A stretch of 64,000 nt of DNA from Antrodiella citrinella (GCA_004802725.1 SGPM01000006.1:1-64000), one strand, 5' to 3'. Numbered from the stretch's first letter, positions 1 to 11,652 are shown. The notes: generated by a model not told the origin, from the letters alone. Numbers and translations: made by a program.

Positions 1-1315
1 TATCTACCTGTTTTGTCTGTCCTCCCTGGTCTCATCGCTTCAAAAGATGGTTGAGTGTGATTTTCGAACGAGGTTGGGGTCCTGACGCCTGATGGAACAC
101 GGTTGTGCACCTGAAGCTGTTCGAGTCGAGATCATTGATCATTTCCAGACGTCAGAATACGATGCAGAAGGTTGGTAGTCGTACCTACGCGTATCACCAT
201 TTGGTAGCAAGCTTGTGACAACTGCGCACGCATCGATACCGAGGTGGACTTGAAAGATTCAGTAAGAAGGCGTTTCCTGTGGGATCTAACAGCCGATCGC
301 TCTTTGTATGATAACCGGTCAGATTACCATAGATCACGATTTGTATGCCACATATCACCTCGTGTAAGCTCGTGTAATAATGCAACTTACTGTAGGTACT
401 TTTTACTTACTTACTTTTTACTTGAGGCAATCGTTCGACCCTGCAACGCCACCTGCATCGCAATCTCGGCGTCGTGATGGTGTCGGTGGAGGTCACCGCA
501 ATGGACCGCCACCTCCCGGGTCCTCGACGACTTCCATTGCAGCTGAAACTTCGGGCAGTCTTGCGCTCTTTGTCAAGTATTTACCTTGGAGCGAATGTCG
601 GTGAATATTTCGTTATTACGGGGCTCGCTCATATGCTCACATCTCTGGAAATTAGGCGTCGTCGTCGTCAGAGCATTCCTCTGATTCTCGGTATTTCTGC
701 GGGGCCGTATTTTTGCCATCTCGGGCTTGGAGCTCACTCACGAGAGGAAGAGAGACACAGGTTTTTGCGTGGAGTCCAGACGTGGGGACGCGACCCATGT
801 CATTTGCCCAGGCACTCAATAATTCTGGAGGCTTTTGATGAGTCCTGCGCTGATTTCATCCCTGGAAGAGCTCCCACCCGAGTATTTATACGATCACAGG
901 TATGTTTTCGCCCCACGGGTGGCTTCCCTTTGACTTTCCATAATCCATTGACCTCAGCAATAGCAATAACTTTGTTTGATTGCATCCACACGGACTCCCC
1001 CTTCTGACCCTTCAACGTTCAACGCGGCAGGATTATCATTCCCATCTGGTCCGATCATACCCACACCCACCATTGTCATCAAGGAAGAAGACGACGGGAG
1101 ACGACCAGAACCAAGAGAGACTTCCAAAAGACGCACTACCGGTCTATCTCGGACCCATACACCCTCACTCGTACTCCCCACACCCCTCTCAGCTGAAGCC
1201 TGTCTGTCACAGTGCTTGACTTATCACCCATCTCACTCCGATCCCCTGGTCTTCGGCGTCGTGCTTTCGAAATTCCAATCCGCAGCTTCCCACCTTCCAC
1301 GACCCACGAACCACG
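1..1315. other. Gene-poor 5' stretch
   Basis: No recognisable gene. The longest open frame here (474-1007, +) has no family resemblance and no supporting intron pattern, and it overlaps other equally long frames. The last few hundred bases are the probable promoter and 5' UTR of the monooxygenase that starts at 1316. Confidence 0.5.
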
Positions 1316-3413
1316 ATGACACCAGTCGTCGAGGCTGATTTTACGCTCGTGCGCACGCCTTTTCTCCCCGTTATCACGAGCCGTCGCGCTGACCTATGAC
1401 CTCTCCCTAATCTCGGATTCATATCATTATAGTCTGCACTAAGGCCGGCGAAGGCCGCCGATCTCAAGATAGACTGTTTGGTATTGGGAGGAGGTATGTC
1501 CGCAGGTTCAACTCCAGTGCCGTCCACTATGGGGTGCTATCCCGTAACGTATGTGATTGACTCTGAATCTACTTGGTAGGGTTATGTGGTTTAGCGACGG
1601 CGATTGCGCTGAAGAGAGCGGGACATAATGTTACTGTTGTTGAACGAGATCCCAGAACAAATCAGGTATGTTCGAACACACTTCCTACGAATCTTCCTTG
1701 TACTGAACTCGTTCAGAGAGGGACAGGCGGAGGATGTCGGTTACCACCCAACTTGACTAAAATCCTGTATCGGTGGGGGCTGGGACGGAAACTGTTCCTT
1801 TACGGGACAAAGATGCATATACTCCACTTACACTCCTGTGAGTCTTTCGTTGTGGTGTCTCCCATCAGTGTGTGACATTATATCCGTCCTCTCGATACAC
1901 AGATGAGACGGGGGAGTTCCTGGGATACCATAGTTTCCCAGAACAGATGTTGAAGGAAGCGGGTGGAGACTACGCGATGATTCAAGTACGTACCCTCCCT
2001 AACCGAACATTGTCCGCACGAGCTCAAACCGATCCACTTTCGCAGTATGGAGACCTCTGGCAGATTCTCTATGAAAGTGCACTAGAATCCGGCGCTGAAG
2101 TCCTCAGCGGGCTCGACGTCACGGACATCGACCCAAATAACAGCAGCGTGACCGTCTCGAATGGCGACGTGCTCACTGCAGATCTCATCATCGGTGCGGA
2201 CGGTCCGAGAGGAAGGGGGAGACGTATCTTGTTAGACCAGGACCAGACGGAGGAGAGGATGCCGAAGAGTTTCATGACATACCAGTGAGCACTCACTCCG
2301 TCTTTCGCCGTACATGATGCAGAGCCACGCTCTGATACTGGACGCTTAGAGCTACTATCCCGACGGAACGAATGACACGGTATCCAGAACTAGATGAGTT
2401 GACGAAGGGACAGGTATGTACCTACTTATATACTGTCTTGGCACCTGCCACGCATACGCTGACCACATATGGCTACTTTCTTCAGATTTCCCGCACAATA
2501 CGTCTAATCTTTGCAGAGGGCAAGGTGCTGCATTTCTTCCCTATTGTAAGTGGCATGGAACTCGACATGCCTGACCTGCGCTGACTATTACGCGCTACAG
2601 AATCATGGGAGCGCATATTGTATACAGTATTGCCCGAACGACGATAGTTTTGAGGGTCACTGGGGTGATAAACAAATAACACGCCTGTCAGATGTGGCTG
2701 GTATTTGCGAACCGAAGTAGGGGACAGTTCTCTCGTGAAGCTGTTCTTGTAGCTGATTGCGTCTTCGCTTGAAGGATTCTTCGGATAGCTGAGATCGCAG
2801 ACCCTGCGATTGCGGTACGTATGCCGGACAACATCAAGCTGGAGCATTGGGTACACGACAGTCAACAGTTTATTGTCGTCGGCGAGGCGGCACATCCATT
2901 CCCCGTACATCTCCGCTCTTCTCCCTCTCCACATTCACTACAGCCAACTAACACAACTTCATGCCCTACCAGCCCGCGTCACAACAAGGTATCGCCATGG
3001 CCTTCGAGGACGCCGCCGTCCTGGGCAAACTCTTCGGACACTTGAGCTCCAAAGACCAGATCGGGAACTTCCTGTACGCATTCGAAGACATCCGACAAAC
3101 GCGGTGCTACTCGTCCTTCCAGGACGATGTCGCCCTGTACCGCTTCCTCGCGATGCCCCCTGGCCCTAACCAGCGCGAACGGGATGCACGGCTGAAGGAA
3201 TCAACACGCGAGGAGGGGAAGGAGGAGGGGCTGGACGCGGTGGAGGATACGTCGATGGCACGGAAGCAGTGGGAGGAGGTGAAGAAGGTGTATGCGTATG
3301 ATTGCGAGGACGAAGCGGACGAGTGGTGGATACAGTGGGGGGTGTTGAGGCAGCGCGCGGCGGAGAGGAATGAGTTTTATGATAAGAGCTCGTTTGGAAG
3401 CCGCGAGGCCTGA
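1316..3413 (+). CDS. FAD-dependent aromatic-ring monooxygenase (salicylate hydroxylase-like)
   Basis: Class A flavoprotein monooxygenase, expected to use NAD(P)H and O2 to hydroxylate a small aromatic compound. The start at 1316 gives a short exon to 1348. An intron to 1432 then leads to exon 1433-1493, which splices to 1580 and so completes the Rossmann motif LVLGGGLCGLATAIAL. Further exons give the fungal-typical RGTGGGCRLPPNLTKILYRW, the motif GADGPRGRGRR (near 2195) and the second FAD motif near 2880. That second motif reads VGEAAHP, with Glu where GDAAH is usual. The C-terminal exon runs to the stop at 3413 and is acidic. The stretch about 2410-2800 is hard to splice: a TAG follows GICEPK near 2717, so either an unseen intron or decay lies there. 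The family is clear; the substrate is unknown. Convergent with the SDHC gene downstream. Confidence 0.8.
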
Positions 3414-3831
3414 GGTGTTCTCGCAGGTTCGCCGTGCTTTTCTCGTTGCTTTGGATCGTCTCTTTGCTCTGCTCACTATCACGACCGTTACATGCACCTG
3501 CCCATCCCACAGTGATATACCCAACATCTGTGTTATCCTTCATGATTCCCTGTTGTATAATCGACCCATTGTATCCTCTATGTATACCTATCACTTAGAA
3601 CATACACTCGGACACTCGCGGTCAACGCTTGCCAACATAACCGGTATCATTCGGTTGACAACATGTGATAAACATGAGAATGAACCCAACAGCGATTGCG
3701 GCGGTAGACGGTGTAGTCGAATGCTGAAATGGCCGCACGAGGAAGACTTTCCTGCAACTTGGATCGATTGAAAAGCGTTGGATTCGAACGAGATAGTTAC
3801 AGAGAAATCCATTGATGTCTAGACTCAACAG

Positions 3832-4601
3832 TTACATCATCACAAGACCAACGGTAGCAACGGCAGTCGCTCCCAACACGACGTATCCGCTGGTGTACGC
3901 ACCCTTGAGCGTGATGACTACGAAAAGACAAAGTGTACATGTATAAGCAACTAAGCAGCTAGTAGAGAGAGAAGTACGCACATTTGCCCAAGTCCCAGCC
4001 CAGATGCCTCAACCCGTTCAACGAGTGGAACGCGAACGGCGCAGCGAGGATGACTTTTCCGGCGTACTTGATGGCGTCGGGGAGGGTGGAGACGAGGTCG
4101 ACGATCTGTACGGAGCTGAAGGTCTCGGGCGCGACGAGGTATGCGAGGGCGTATCCGTACAGCACTGCAGTATTGCCGTAGCATCAGTAACGGAGATAGT
4201 CAGGAGTCGGCGAGATGCTACGCACAGACACTAAGACCCGCCCCTGTGACACGGTTTGCAATGGAGCCGATCCAGGTGAGCTGGGGCTGGTAGATGGTGA
4301 AGTGGGGACTTGAGGGGCGGAGGAGACGTTGCTTGTTAAGTATTTCCTCAGCAGCAGATGGTGGCAGGCTTTGAGTTTGGATGGCCCTGCTTGTCATATA
4401 TCAGTTATGCACGTAGAAATTTGAACAATGTCTGCAGTGTTGCTCACCGTTTGGAGAGAACGGTTCGAAGAGTTTGGTTGCGAGCTAGTGCTAAAATGAT
4501 AAGTTTGAAGATTATAATGAGCATGGTTGTAACATACCAAGACGAGGAGCGAACGCTGCCTGCCTGAGCGCAGGACCCAAACCGAGAGTGCGTACGGACA
4601 T
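3832..4601 (-). CDS. SDHC: Succinate dehydrogenase cytochrome b subunit (complex II, SdhC)
   Basis: Membrane anchor subunit of mitochondrial complex II, which helps bind heme b and ubiquinone. Starting at 4601, the first two short exons encode a basic, Ser/Ala-rich leader ([20 protein letters not shown]), as expected of a mitochondrial presequence. The next exon carries the family signature [19 protein letters not shown] followed by [10 protein letters not shown], whose Ser and Arg correspond to the quinone-site residues. The third carries LVAPETFSS and [15 protein letters not shown], with the heme-ligand histidine. A last exon (to 3832) encodes the third membrane helix, ending in VATVGLVMM. 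The intron after GLSV uses donor GTGCGT near 4224, which gives [13 protein letters not shown] in frame. Total size is about 170-180 residues, normal for the family. Length, motifs and order all agree. Confidence 0.93.
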
Positions 4602-4824
4602 GATGGCGGTGAGGACGAGGTAAACAACGGCGACCAGGAGTCTCAAGTCGCATGGCCCGGAATCCGTCGGCCGTCGGGTTGTGCGTCGTTACCCTATGTA
4701 ACGCGACGTCACATTCACGGTCACACGTCGTAAGTCACCAATGCCGTCGAAACAACGGTAGTGCAGATACAGAAGAGTATGTATATCGCTACAATTGTAT
4801 ATGGTGCTTCACAGTTCATATTTA

Positions 4825-6023
4825 TCATGGTTCATCTGAATCACTCTCGTCTTCGTCCTCCTCCTCCTCCGCAACACGGTGATTAGGATTGGGGACCAAG
4901 AAATCATCTTCCGCATCTAAGTACGAATGGTCAAATGGGTTATCACAGAGAGAAAGAAACATAAAGAGCTTACCAGCGGCCTCTCGCGACCTCCCGTAAT
5001 CCTCTTCCAGCTCTTTCAATATACGTTCCTGCGTCTCATATATCTCAGCAGAGCTATTGCACTTCCTGTACTCCACTATTAGATGTCTGTTCATAGGAAG
5101 AGGGTCAGAGAAGCCTCATACGTAGAAGATATCTCAAGCTCACTTGTTGACGGTGTAAAATGATCCTCCCCATCCGAAAGAACCCAAGAGCTTCTCTGCG
5201 CACGCGTCGAAACCTGTGATATAGAACGCCGCTGCTAACGCCTCGACACAGTTCAACCGCCAGGGTTTGCCATAGTTGACCGGGTTCGTCGCAATGAGGT
5301 ATGGTACTACAGTGAATAGACGCATTTCATTCAGTTTCTGAGAACCTAGAGTGTAAATGACTCACGCAGTCTCTCGTACGGACTAGCTATCTTCCCAAAC
5401 GGCACGTCGTCCAAACGTGCCCAGGAACACTCTACGACAGCGAGTCCATTCCTCTCGATGAGCTCGCGATCTGCTGGGCTGACCGGCAGAGTCGCCTTGG
5501 GTCTGTAAGGGTGTGTAAGGATAAGCGTTCGCGATACGAAAATTAGTACGCACGTTACGACGATCCCTCTAAACCGTTGTCCTACTTTGAGATCTTGGAT
5601 GAGCCCGAGACGAGCGAGCCGTTTGCCCGAACATCGTTTTGGATCGCAGTGATCAAAGTCCTAATTCAATCGCATGAGTTCGTGCGTCCCGAGAGGGAGG
5701 AAACGCCACATGAGAGACTGACCTACCCACATGGCGACAGGGACGTCGATGACTACGGACGAAGCTCCTGCAAAGTGCATCTCTCAGTAAGGAAGCAAAA
5801 GATAGATCAGAAGATTGGACGCACCTCCAACATCCTCCTCCTCCTCGTCCCCTCCCTCGTCCGCATCCACAGTGTCAATCGCACTATCCGGTCGGAACGA
5901 GTCTTCTACCTCCCGACGGTCAACATGTTTGCGTGGTCCTCCTCCGCGTTTGCTGCCTCCTCCTCCTCTTCCTCGTTTTGAGGGATGCGATTTGGACGAG
6001 TTGCCAGATGAGCCTTTTGTCAT
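4825..6023 (-). CDS. TSR3: 18S rRNA aminocarboxypropyltransferase (Tsr3)
   Basis: Transfers the aminocarboxypropyl group of S-adenosylmethionine to the hypermodified pseudouridine of 18S rRNA, a late cytoplasmic step of 40S maturation. The exon starting at 6023 encodes a basic Gly/Arg/Lys-rich head and an acidic stretch; its donor at 5824 is followed by exons for VPVAMW, DFDHCDPKRCSGKRLARLG (the RLI-like N-terminal domain) and QRFRGIVVT. The DUF367 core follows: ECSWARLDDVPFG, then LIATNPVNYGKPWRLNCVEA and AFYITGFDACAEKLLGSFGWG (5140-5325). The last exons encode HLIVEYRKC and an acidic tail EEEEDEDESDSDEP ending at 4825. The acidic tail and the core motifs are typical of fungal Tsr3. Exon boundaries within 5340-5560 are approximate. 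Confidence 0.93.
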
Positions 6024-6432
6024 CGAGTGTTTGGCGTTCAGGGGAAAGGCGCAGTACTATGATAGAAGGAAGAGAGGAAAGAAGGAAATGCCAAAGGAAT
6101 ACGCAGTCGGCCGTCGATCACAGTATCATTGTATGATTCCAACCGATCGTATACGCCGACACGCCCGATATGGACGACGAACGTAGAATGGCACTTGCAC
6201 TCCGATACCATTCATTAATAATTGTATTCGAGATGCAGTCTCGCAGCGCGACGACATCACTATCCATCGCTACCGGAGCACGTAAGACGATCTATGATAC
6301 AGCAAAGGAGACACTTCCGTTGTGTGACAAACGACATAGCAAAGCGAAAGCAACAGACAGGGCCAGAATGCATAGTAGGCCCATTCAAACAGTCACACCA
6401 TCCGGTCATCTAACGCGCTTCAACCTTGGAAT
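6024..6432. other. Intergenic, Tsr3 promoter side
   Basis: Nothing recognisable. It lies between the 5' end of TSR3 and the 3' end of the first SRA gene, so it should hold the TSR3 promoter and the SRA gene terminator. Short open frames here look spurious. Confidence 0.4.
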
Positions 6433-7778
6433 CTAGTCCTCCACGAATTCCGGTATGCCATTCTTGTACACAAGACGAATATTGGTGACGGGTGGGACGG
6501 GTGGCTTGGCTCGAGGCGGGGGTACAGGAGGCGCACGAGGCAAGGGGAACATCAGACGTCCTGAAGGAGGAGCCGCGTTCGCATCTGAAGGGCCTGCCCG
6601 TGAAGAGCTAGGAGGAGGCGTAGCACTTGTAGATGGTGCATTCGCCAAGCCCCACGGAAGTGGCTTGCGTACAACAGACTTCGACAGTCGACGCTCGTCC
6701 TTCATGGGAATGACCGACGCCTCGCGCACCGCTTGCCTCTGCCTGCGGTTAGCAGCACGCTTGGATTTCTTCATGTTGTTCAGATTGAGCGCGTAGCTTA
6801 GACGGGGCAGTGGCGGTTGATCCGGCAGTCGCTGAGCAGGCCATTAGCAAAAATGCGAATCGGTGTAGGTGATGTGCAACGCACTACGAAGGTATACCGG
6901 CATACCAGAAATCCTGCCTGCCCTTCTTCTCTCCAAGCCTAGCAAAGAATGAGCTTTGCATGATGTATGCTAGGAATTTGAATCGACTCACTCTGGTCAC
7001 CGTATATAACCCGTCATATCGGTACCTGGACGAAGGAATCAGTATGGAGGAATGACCACTGAAAAAAGGACTGCTTACCCTGCAGGCGGAGCGAAAATCG
7101 AGTCCAATTTAAATCCTCGCACGACTCTAACAGGCTTCCCGGTCTCTGCCGATCTCTGCAAAACGATGAGTCACTTGGCCGTGACAGTGAAGAGTAGAAG
7201 AGGTTGCATACCTGCAGTGCCCGGTTTGAACGGTAATCGAATGTTTGGTCCTCTGACTGGGGCCCTGTTCTTAGCTATGAATACGCTAATATGAGCATAC
7301 ATGGAGGCGTAACAGCGACAATGAGCGAATCTACTCGCCGATTTCCCATTGGGACCTTTCAAATCTCGTCCTCCACAACCAGTATAAGTGCTAAGGCAGA
7401 GAAGTTAAGTCGACGAGTAACAAGGGATATCACGCTACTCACAATGTCTCTCCTTCATCCTTATCGTCTTCATATCCACCCGACAGTGCAACACTGTAGG
7501 CACCATCGTCTCTTGTTCCATAGATACCGGCGAGAATTCCGGGATGTACGGCTGAAAGCGAGCAGATTTCACTATACGTCCACAAATAAGATGTCATTCG
7601 TATACTAAGGATGTGGCGAACGCACCGTGATGCAAAAGTAGTGCCCACAAGCACTCCTGGAATGTGTCCAAAGACGCGTCTGGAAGTCGAGGCGAAATTG
7701 TGAGGAATGTACACGGAAACGCAAAGCACAAGAAACATACGGGTTAGGTCTCATTTTCTTCATTAGATTTACATCCAT
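6433..7778 (-). CDS. SRA-YDG domain protein, copy 1
   Basis: Stand-alone SRA (SET and RING associated) domain protein, of the fold that flips out and reads modified cytosine in UHRF1 and plant SUVH proteins. Starting at 7778, a 38 nt exon splices to 7679 and gives PRVFGHIPGVLVGTTFASR. The following exons give [44 protein letters not shown], then GPQSEDQTFDYRSNRALQ with the conserved DQ, KPVRVVRGFKLDSIFAPPAG, YRYDGLYTVT and [20 protein letters not shown]. The tail (6433-6774) is basic, then proline-rich, ending KNGIPEFVED. No RING, PHD, Tudor or SET domain is present. Copy 1 of three tandem genes; its core pocket motifs are intact, so it is probably functional. Expected location is the nucleus; its partner is unknown. 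Confidence 0.87.
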
Positions 7779-8394
7779 AATGTCGTGATCAAAAGCACGA
7801 ATGAGAGAAGAGGGAGAGTCTCAGTGATGAGACGGGTGACGCCGTGACGGTTTGAACGTGGTGGCCAAGAAGTGCTTCATAGACGCCCTGATCAACCTGA
7901 TCGAAACCTTCGCACGGTCCGGCCAAGTTCATGCACGAGGCTAGTACGCGACTTTCAACGACTTGCACTCTTTCCGCCGCCTTCGCAATAATCATGTATG
8001 CATGCCACACTGTACACCGTGACGGCCGTTCAATATACAGCGATCCACGCTGAGTTCACACATTTCTCATAACAGGCGTAACATTCACATGTTCGGTTCC
8101 TCCGAGTGCCAGCGTAAATTACTACGGACTTGTTCATTGTTGTCAAGATACACAATCGATGGTTACATCTGGCGACGAAAGCAGAACACTACAAGATATT
8201 CATACACGAGATCAATGTACACCCGCCTTCAATTCATACCCAGTCTGAACCATAAGCAAATGTCGATTCGTTTCACGCTGATGAGGTGGAACACCATACA
8301 CAGCAGCAAGACATAACGGACAATTGCGAGGAAAGTATTTCACCATCATACCTCAATTTTCAGCTTCACGTCCTCGTCCTCCAACTCACCCTCT
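7779..8394. other. Intergenic between SRA copies 1 and 2
   Basis: No gene. It contains the promoter of copy 1 and the 3' flank of copy 2. Most of it (about 7937-8276) is a diverged duplicate of 10190-10590. Confidence 0.6.
7937..8276 (-). repeat. Segmental duplication, flank copy A
   Basis: Shares long near-identical blocks with 10190-10590, for example ACTTTCAACGA, ACTCTTTCCGCCG, TATGCATGCCACRCTGTACA, ACATCTGGCGACGAAAGCAG and CCCAGTCTGAACCATA, in the same order and orientation. It shows that the duplicated unit included non-coding flank, not only the SRA coding region. Confidence 0.8.
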
Positions 8395-9857
8395 TCAAGA
8401 TCCCAATCTGTTGGGGTCTTCGGAAGAATCTTTATCGTCCAGCAGCTCGCCCTCTTCCAAAGGGTCCACACCGTCCGGTAAGTAAAGCCTCTTCGTGAAC
8501 TTGAACTGGTGCTCCTTCCAGATCGGAACCACCTCCGTGGTAGATATCATAGGTGCCTCTGCGGAGGGGGAGATAGGTAGTGGAGATCCCGAAGGTGGTG
8601 GATCGAGTACGGTTGCAGCATCATAAGAGGCATCCGGAGCTACCGACGCCGCAGTATCGGCGGACGGCGCTATTGGTGAGATACTTGATGAAGTATCTAG
8701 TAAAGACGGAAGTGGTAGTACACCGGGAATCTTGGATTGGGATTGCAAGGACTCCAACATATTTGCCTCTTTCTTCCGTCTGCGTTCCGCAACACGAGCT
8801 GACTTCTGAAGCCTATTGAGGTTCAGCTCATAGCTGAGACGGGGCAGCGGTGGTTGGTTTGATAGGCGCTGCGCACACTCGGTCAGCGAAAAGCAAGTGG
8901 CATAGACGGACACGCAACTTACCTCAAAGGTGCAACGGCACACTAGAAATCCCGCTCGTCCTTGCTCTCGCCATGCCTGTCAAGATATAAATTACAAGTG
9001 ATAGGTCAAATGCTGGAGCACTTACCCTGGTCACCCTATACAGCCCGTCGTAGCGGTACCTACACAGGAGTCAACCTTCGAGAACAAGCCACAAACTTGA
9101 CAACCACTCACCCGTCCGCCGGAGCATAGATAGAATCTAACTTATACCCACGGACAACCCTCACCGGTCTCCCAGTCTCCGATGACCTCTGCCCAAATCT
9201 GAATTAGACAGAGCCTGAGACTCTTATGCAGGCGTCTGATATTGCTTACCTGCAGTGATCGGTTGTAACGGTTACCCCACGTCTGGTCTTCACATTGTGG
9301 ACCTGTCCTACGCTAGTGATATGAAGAGAAGGTAGAGCTTAAAATGAAAAGCGAACGATACAGCGAAGACTTCTTACCGCCTTTCCGCTGGGGGACTTGA
9401 GATCTCGACCACCACAGCCGGTATAAGTGCTGAATATCAAAATTGAGTCAACAAATAACAAATGAGAGAGAATTAAATTACACACAAAGTCTCTCCCTCG
9501 TCTACGTCGTCCTCATATCCGCCTGACAGAGCAACACTGTACGCCCCCTCGTCTTGCGAACCATAGATGCCGGCGAAGATTCCTGGATGGACACCAGAAA
9601 GACCACAGTCTCGGCTGTGGGTTTGCAAAGAATATATTGAATCTCAGTCAAAGAGATTCATTCACAGCAGAACGTGCCAAAATCATACCGTTTCGACCAA
9701 GTAGAACCTACCGGAAATCCAGGAACGTGTCCGAAGACGCGACTAGAAATCACATAAGTACATGATCTAATCCTCGATCAATAAAAATGATGGGTACATA
9801 CAAGTCAGCTCTCATCGATCTCATCACTTGAACCGTTTCCGCCGTATTGCTGTCCAT
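8395..9857 (-). CDS. SRA-YDG domain protein, copy 2
   Basis: Second SRA-domain gene. It starts at 9857 ([19 protein letters not shown]), 58 bp below a TATA box. Exon 2 gives [18 protein letters not shown] and exon 3 [20 protein letters not shown] followed by [15 protein letters not shown]. Then come [33 protein letters not shown] with the base-flipping-pocket DQ motif, [30 protein letters not shown], and [17 protein letters not shown]. The C-terminal exon (from about 8879) encodes [20 protein letters not shown], a basic helix ([16 protein letters not shown]) and a Ser/Pro-rich disordered tail that ends acidic ([20 protein letters not shown]). The domain is complete and this is the best preserved of the three. 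No RING or SET domain is attached. Confidence 0.88.
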
Positions 9858-9914
9858 GGGTAGATGGGGGGAAAGAAGAAGAGGAAGACTGTGCAGGTAA
9901 CTTGGATCGTGGTG

Positions 9915-9922
9915 TTTATAAA
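9915..9922 (-). promoter_or_regulatory. TATA box of SRA copy 2
   Basis: TTTATAAA lies 58 bp upstream of the start at 9857. The same element, with the same surrounding bases (GTGGTGTTTATAAAGGA), sits 58 bp upstream of copy 3. The shared spacing supports both start choices. Confidence 0.65.
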
Positions 9923-10189
9923 GGAAAGGCAGACGCCCATAGTGACTGCGCGCAGCTCTCCGAGTCGTGCTTGAGCATGTCACCTTTTTCCTGACTTCAA
10001 CGGCAAATGAATCAATCGAGAATGCAATCGGTGCACAGAAACTTGAGAAAGGGATGAGGCCGCTCTCGGCGCTTAGAGACTACTTTCGAACCGAACTGAA
10101 AGTAGTCAGTAGAAATTCAAGTTTTAAAACTCGCGACTCGCTAGTGTAACCTGATCACCTTCGCATAAAATTCCCTTCTGTGGCACCAG

Positions 10190-10590
10190 GGAGGCTACGC
10201 GACTTTCAACGAGTCGCACTCTTTCCGCCGACTTCGCAATAACCATGTATGCATGCCACGCTGTACACCGGTACCGTGACGACCGTTCAATATATATACA
10301 GCAATCCACGCCGACTCGGAGTTCCCGCTTTCAATTTTTCACAGCAGCCGTAAGTAACATTCTCACGTTTAGTTTCAGTTCCTCCGAGTCTGTTCGCTCA
10401 GGCCAGCTCTGGACTTATTCAATATTGTCAAGATACACAATCGATAGGTACATCTGGCGACGAAAGCAGGACAGTTGTTGACAGCTAGTACAAGATATTC
10501 ATACGAGATCGACGTTCACGCTACTACACTCGCCTTCAATTCATGCCCAGTCTGAACCATATGCATAAGTAGATGTTGATCTGTTTCACC
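10190..10590 (-). repeat. Segmental duplication, flank copy B
   Basis: Counterpart of 7937-8276 (see there). It differs by several small insertions, such as the ACAGTTGTTGACAGCTAGT tract near 10472. It lies downstream of SRA copy 3 just as copy A lies downstream of SRA copy 2, giving a repeat unit of about 2.3 kb. Confidence 0.8.
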
Positions 10591-10648
10591 CCGACTCACT
10601 CTCTTCCGAATTTTCAGAAGAATCTTCGTCGTCCAGCAACTGAGTCAG

Positions 10649-11652
10649 CTATGGCAGTGGTGGTTGGTTCGGTAGGCGCTGCGCAGTCAGTCAGTGAAAA
10701 GCTAATGGTGCAGACGAATGCGTTCGGACCTACCTCGAAGGTGAAACGACACATAAGAAATCCCGCCTTTCCTTTCTCTCGCCATGTCTGTGAAGATATA
10801 AGTTACTAGTGAGAGGTAAAATGCTAAGATCCTTACACTAGTCACCCTATACAGACCGTCGTAGCGGTACCTGGATGCAGAGTCAACCTTTGGACAAGCC
10901 ACGAATTTGACAAGTACTCACCCGTCCGCCGGAGCATAGATAGAATCTTGATTATACCCACGCACAACCCTTACAGGTCTCCCANTCTCCGAAGACCTCT
11001 GCCCAAACCTGAATTAGACAGANATTCTTATGCAGGAGTCTGACATTGCTTACCTGCAGCGATCGGTTATAATGATCGCCCCATGTTTGGTCTCTATATT
11101 GTGGACCTGTCCAGCGCTAATGAGATAGAGACAAGGTCAAGCTTACGATGCAAAGAAAGGCAGTGAAGGCCTCTCTTACCGCCTTTCCGTTGGGGGATAT
11201 GCAACTCCGACCACCACATCCAGTATAAGTGCTGACATCAAGTTTGAGTCGACNNNNGTCGACTGAGAGAGAAATGAATACTCACAAAGTGTCTCCCTTG
11301 TCTACGTTGTCCTCATATCCGCCTGACAGAATAACGCTGTACGCCCCCTCATTTTGCGTACCATGGATGCCGGCGCGAAGTTGTGAATGGACTCTAGACA
11401 GCATGCAGTCCCGGCTGTGCACATGGAAAGAATGAATTGAATCTCAATGAAGGANATTCGTTCACAGCTGATGTGCCNGAATCATACCGTTTCGGCCAAG
11501 TAGAACCTACCGGGTAGCCATCAATGGGTCCAAAGACGTGACTAGAAATCACATACAGTAAGTACATAATGTAACCTGCAATCAAATAAAATAATGGGTG
11601 CATACAAGGGGGGTTTGAGCGCTTTCGCTGTTTTTCCAGTGCTTCTGGCCAT
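10649..11652 (-). pseudogene. SRA-YDG domain gene, copy 3 (truncated, probably decaying)
   Basis: Third tandem copy. It starts at 11652 (MARSTGKTAKALKPP) under a conserved TATA box. It keeps the exon pattern and several motifs: [49 protein letters not shown] and WREKGKAGFLMCRFTFE. It diverges at otherwise invariant places. FGHVPG has become [14 protein letters not shown] has become HSQLRAGI, and GGYEDD has become GGYEDN. After RLPNQPPLP an in-frame TAG (10649-10651) ends the protein. The acidic tail present in copy 2 survives just beyond the stop, so about 400 bp of the C-terminal exon has been deleted. Several Ns and the NNNN at 11254-11257 limit certainty. It could still make a short SRA-only protein. 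Confidence 0.7.

Larger units (their letters stand above)
9858..10648. other. Intergenic between SRA copies 2 and 3
   Basis: Holds the copy 2 promoter (TATA at 9915), the duplicated flank B, and at about 10600-10645 a remnant of an SRA C-terminal coding tail (LLDDEDSSENSEESESG on the minus strand) lying beyond the premature stop of copy 3. Confidence 0.6.

Noticed and set aside
474..1007. 178-codon open frame as a gene
   Set aside because: Composition is not protein-like, overlapping frames are equally open, and no splice or family evidence supports it.
3755..3800. GGATTCGAACGA, resembling a reversed tRNA B box
   Set aside because: No A box or acceptor stem at the right distance on the minus strand, and no cloverleaf can be drawn.
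11254..11257. GTCGAC-NNNN-GTCGAC as a palindromic regulatory site
   Set aside because: The Ns are an assembly gap inside an intron of SRA copy 3, so the apparent symmetry is probably an artefact of gap joining.
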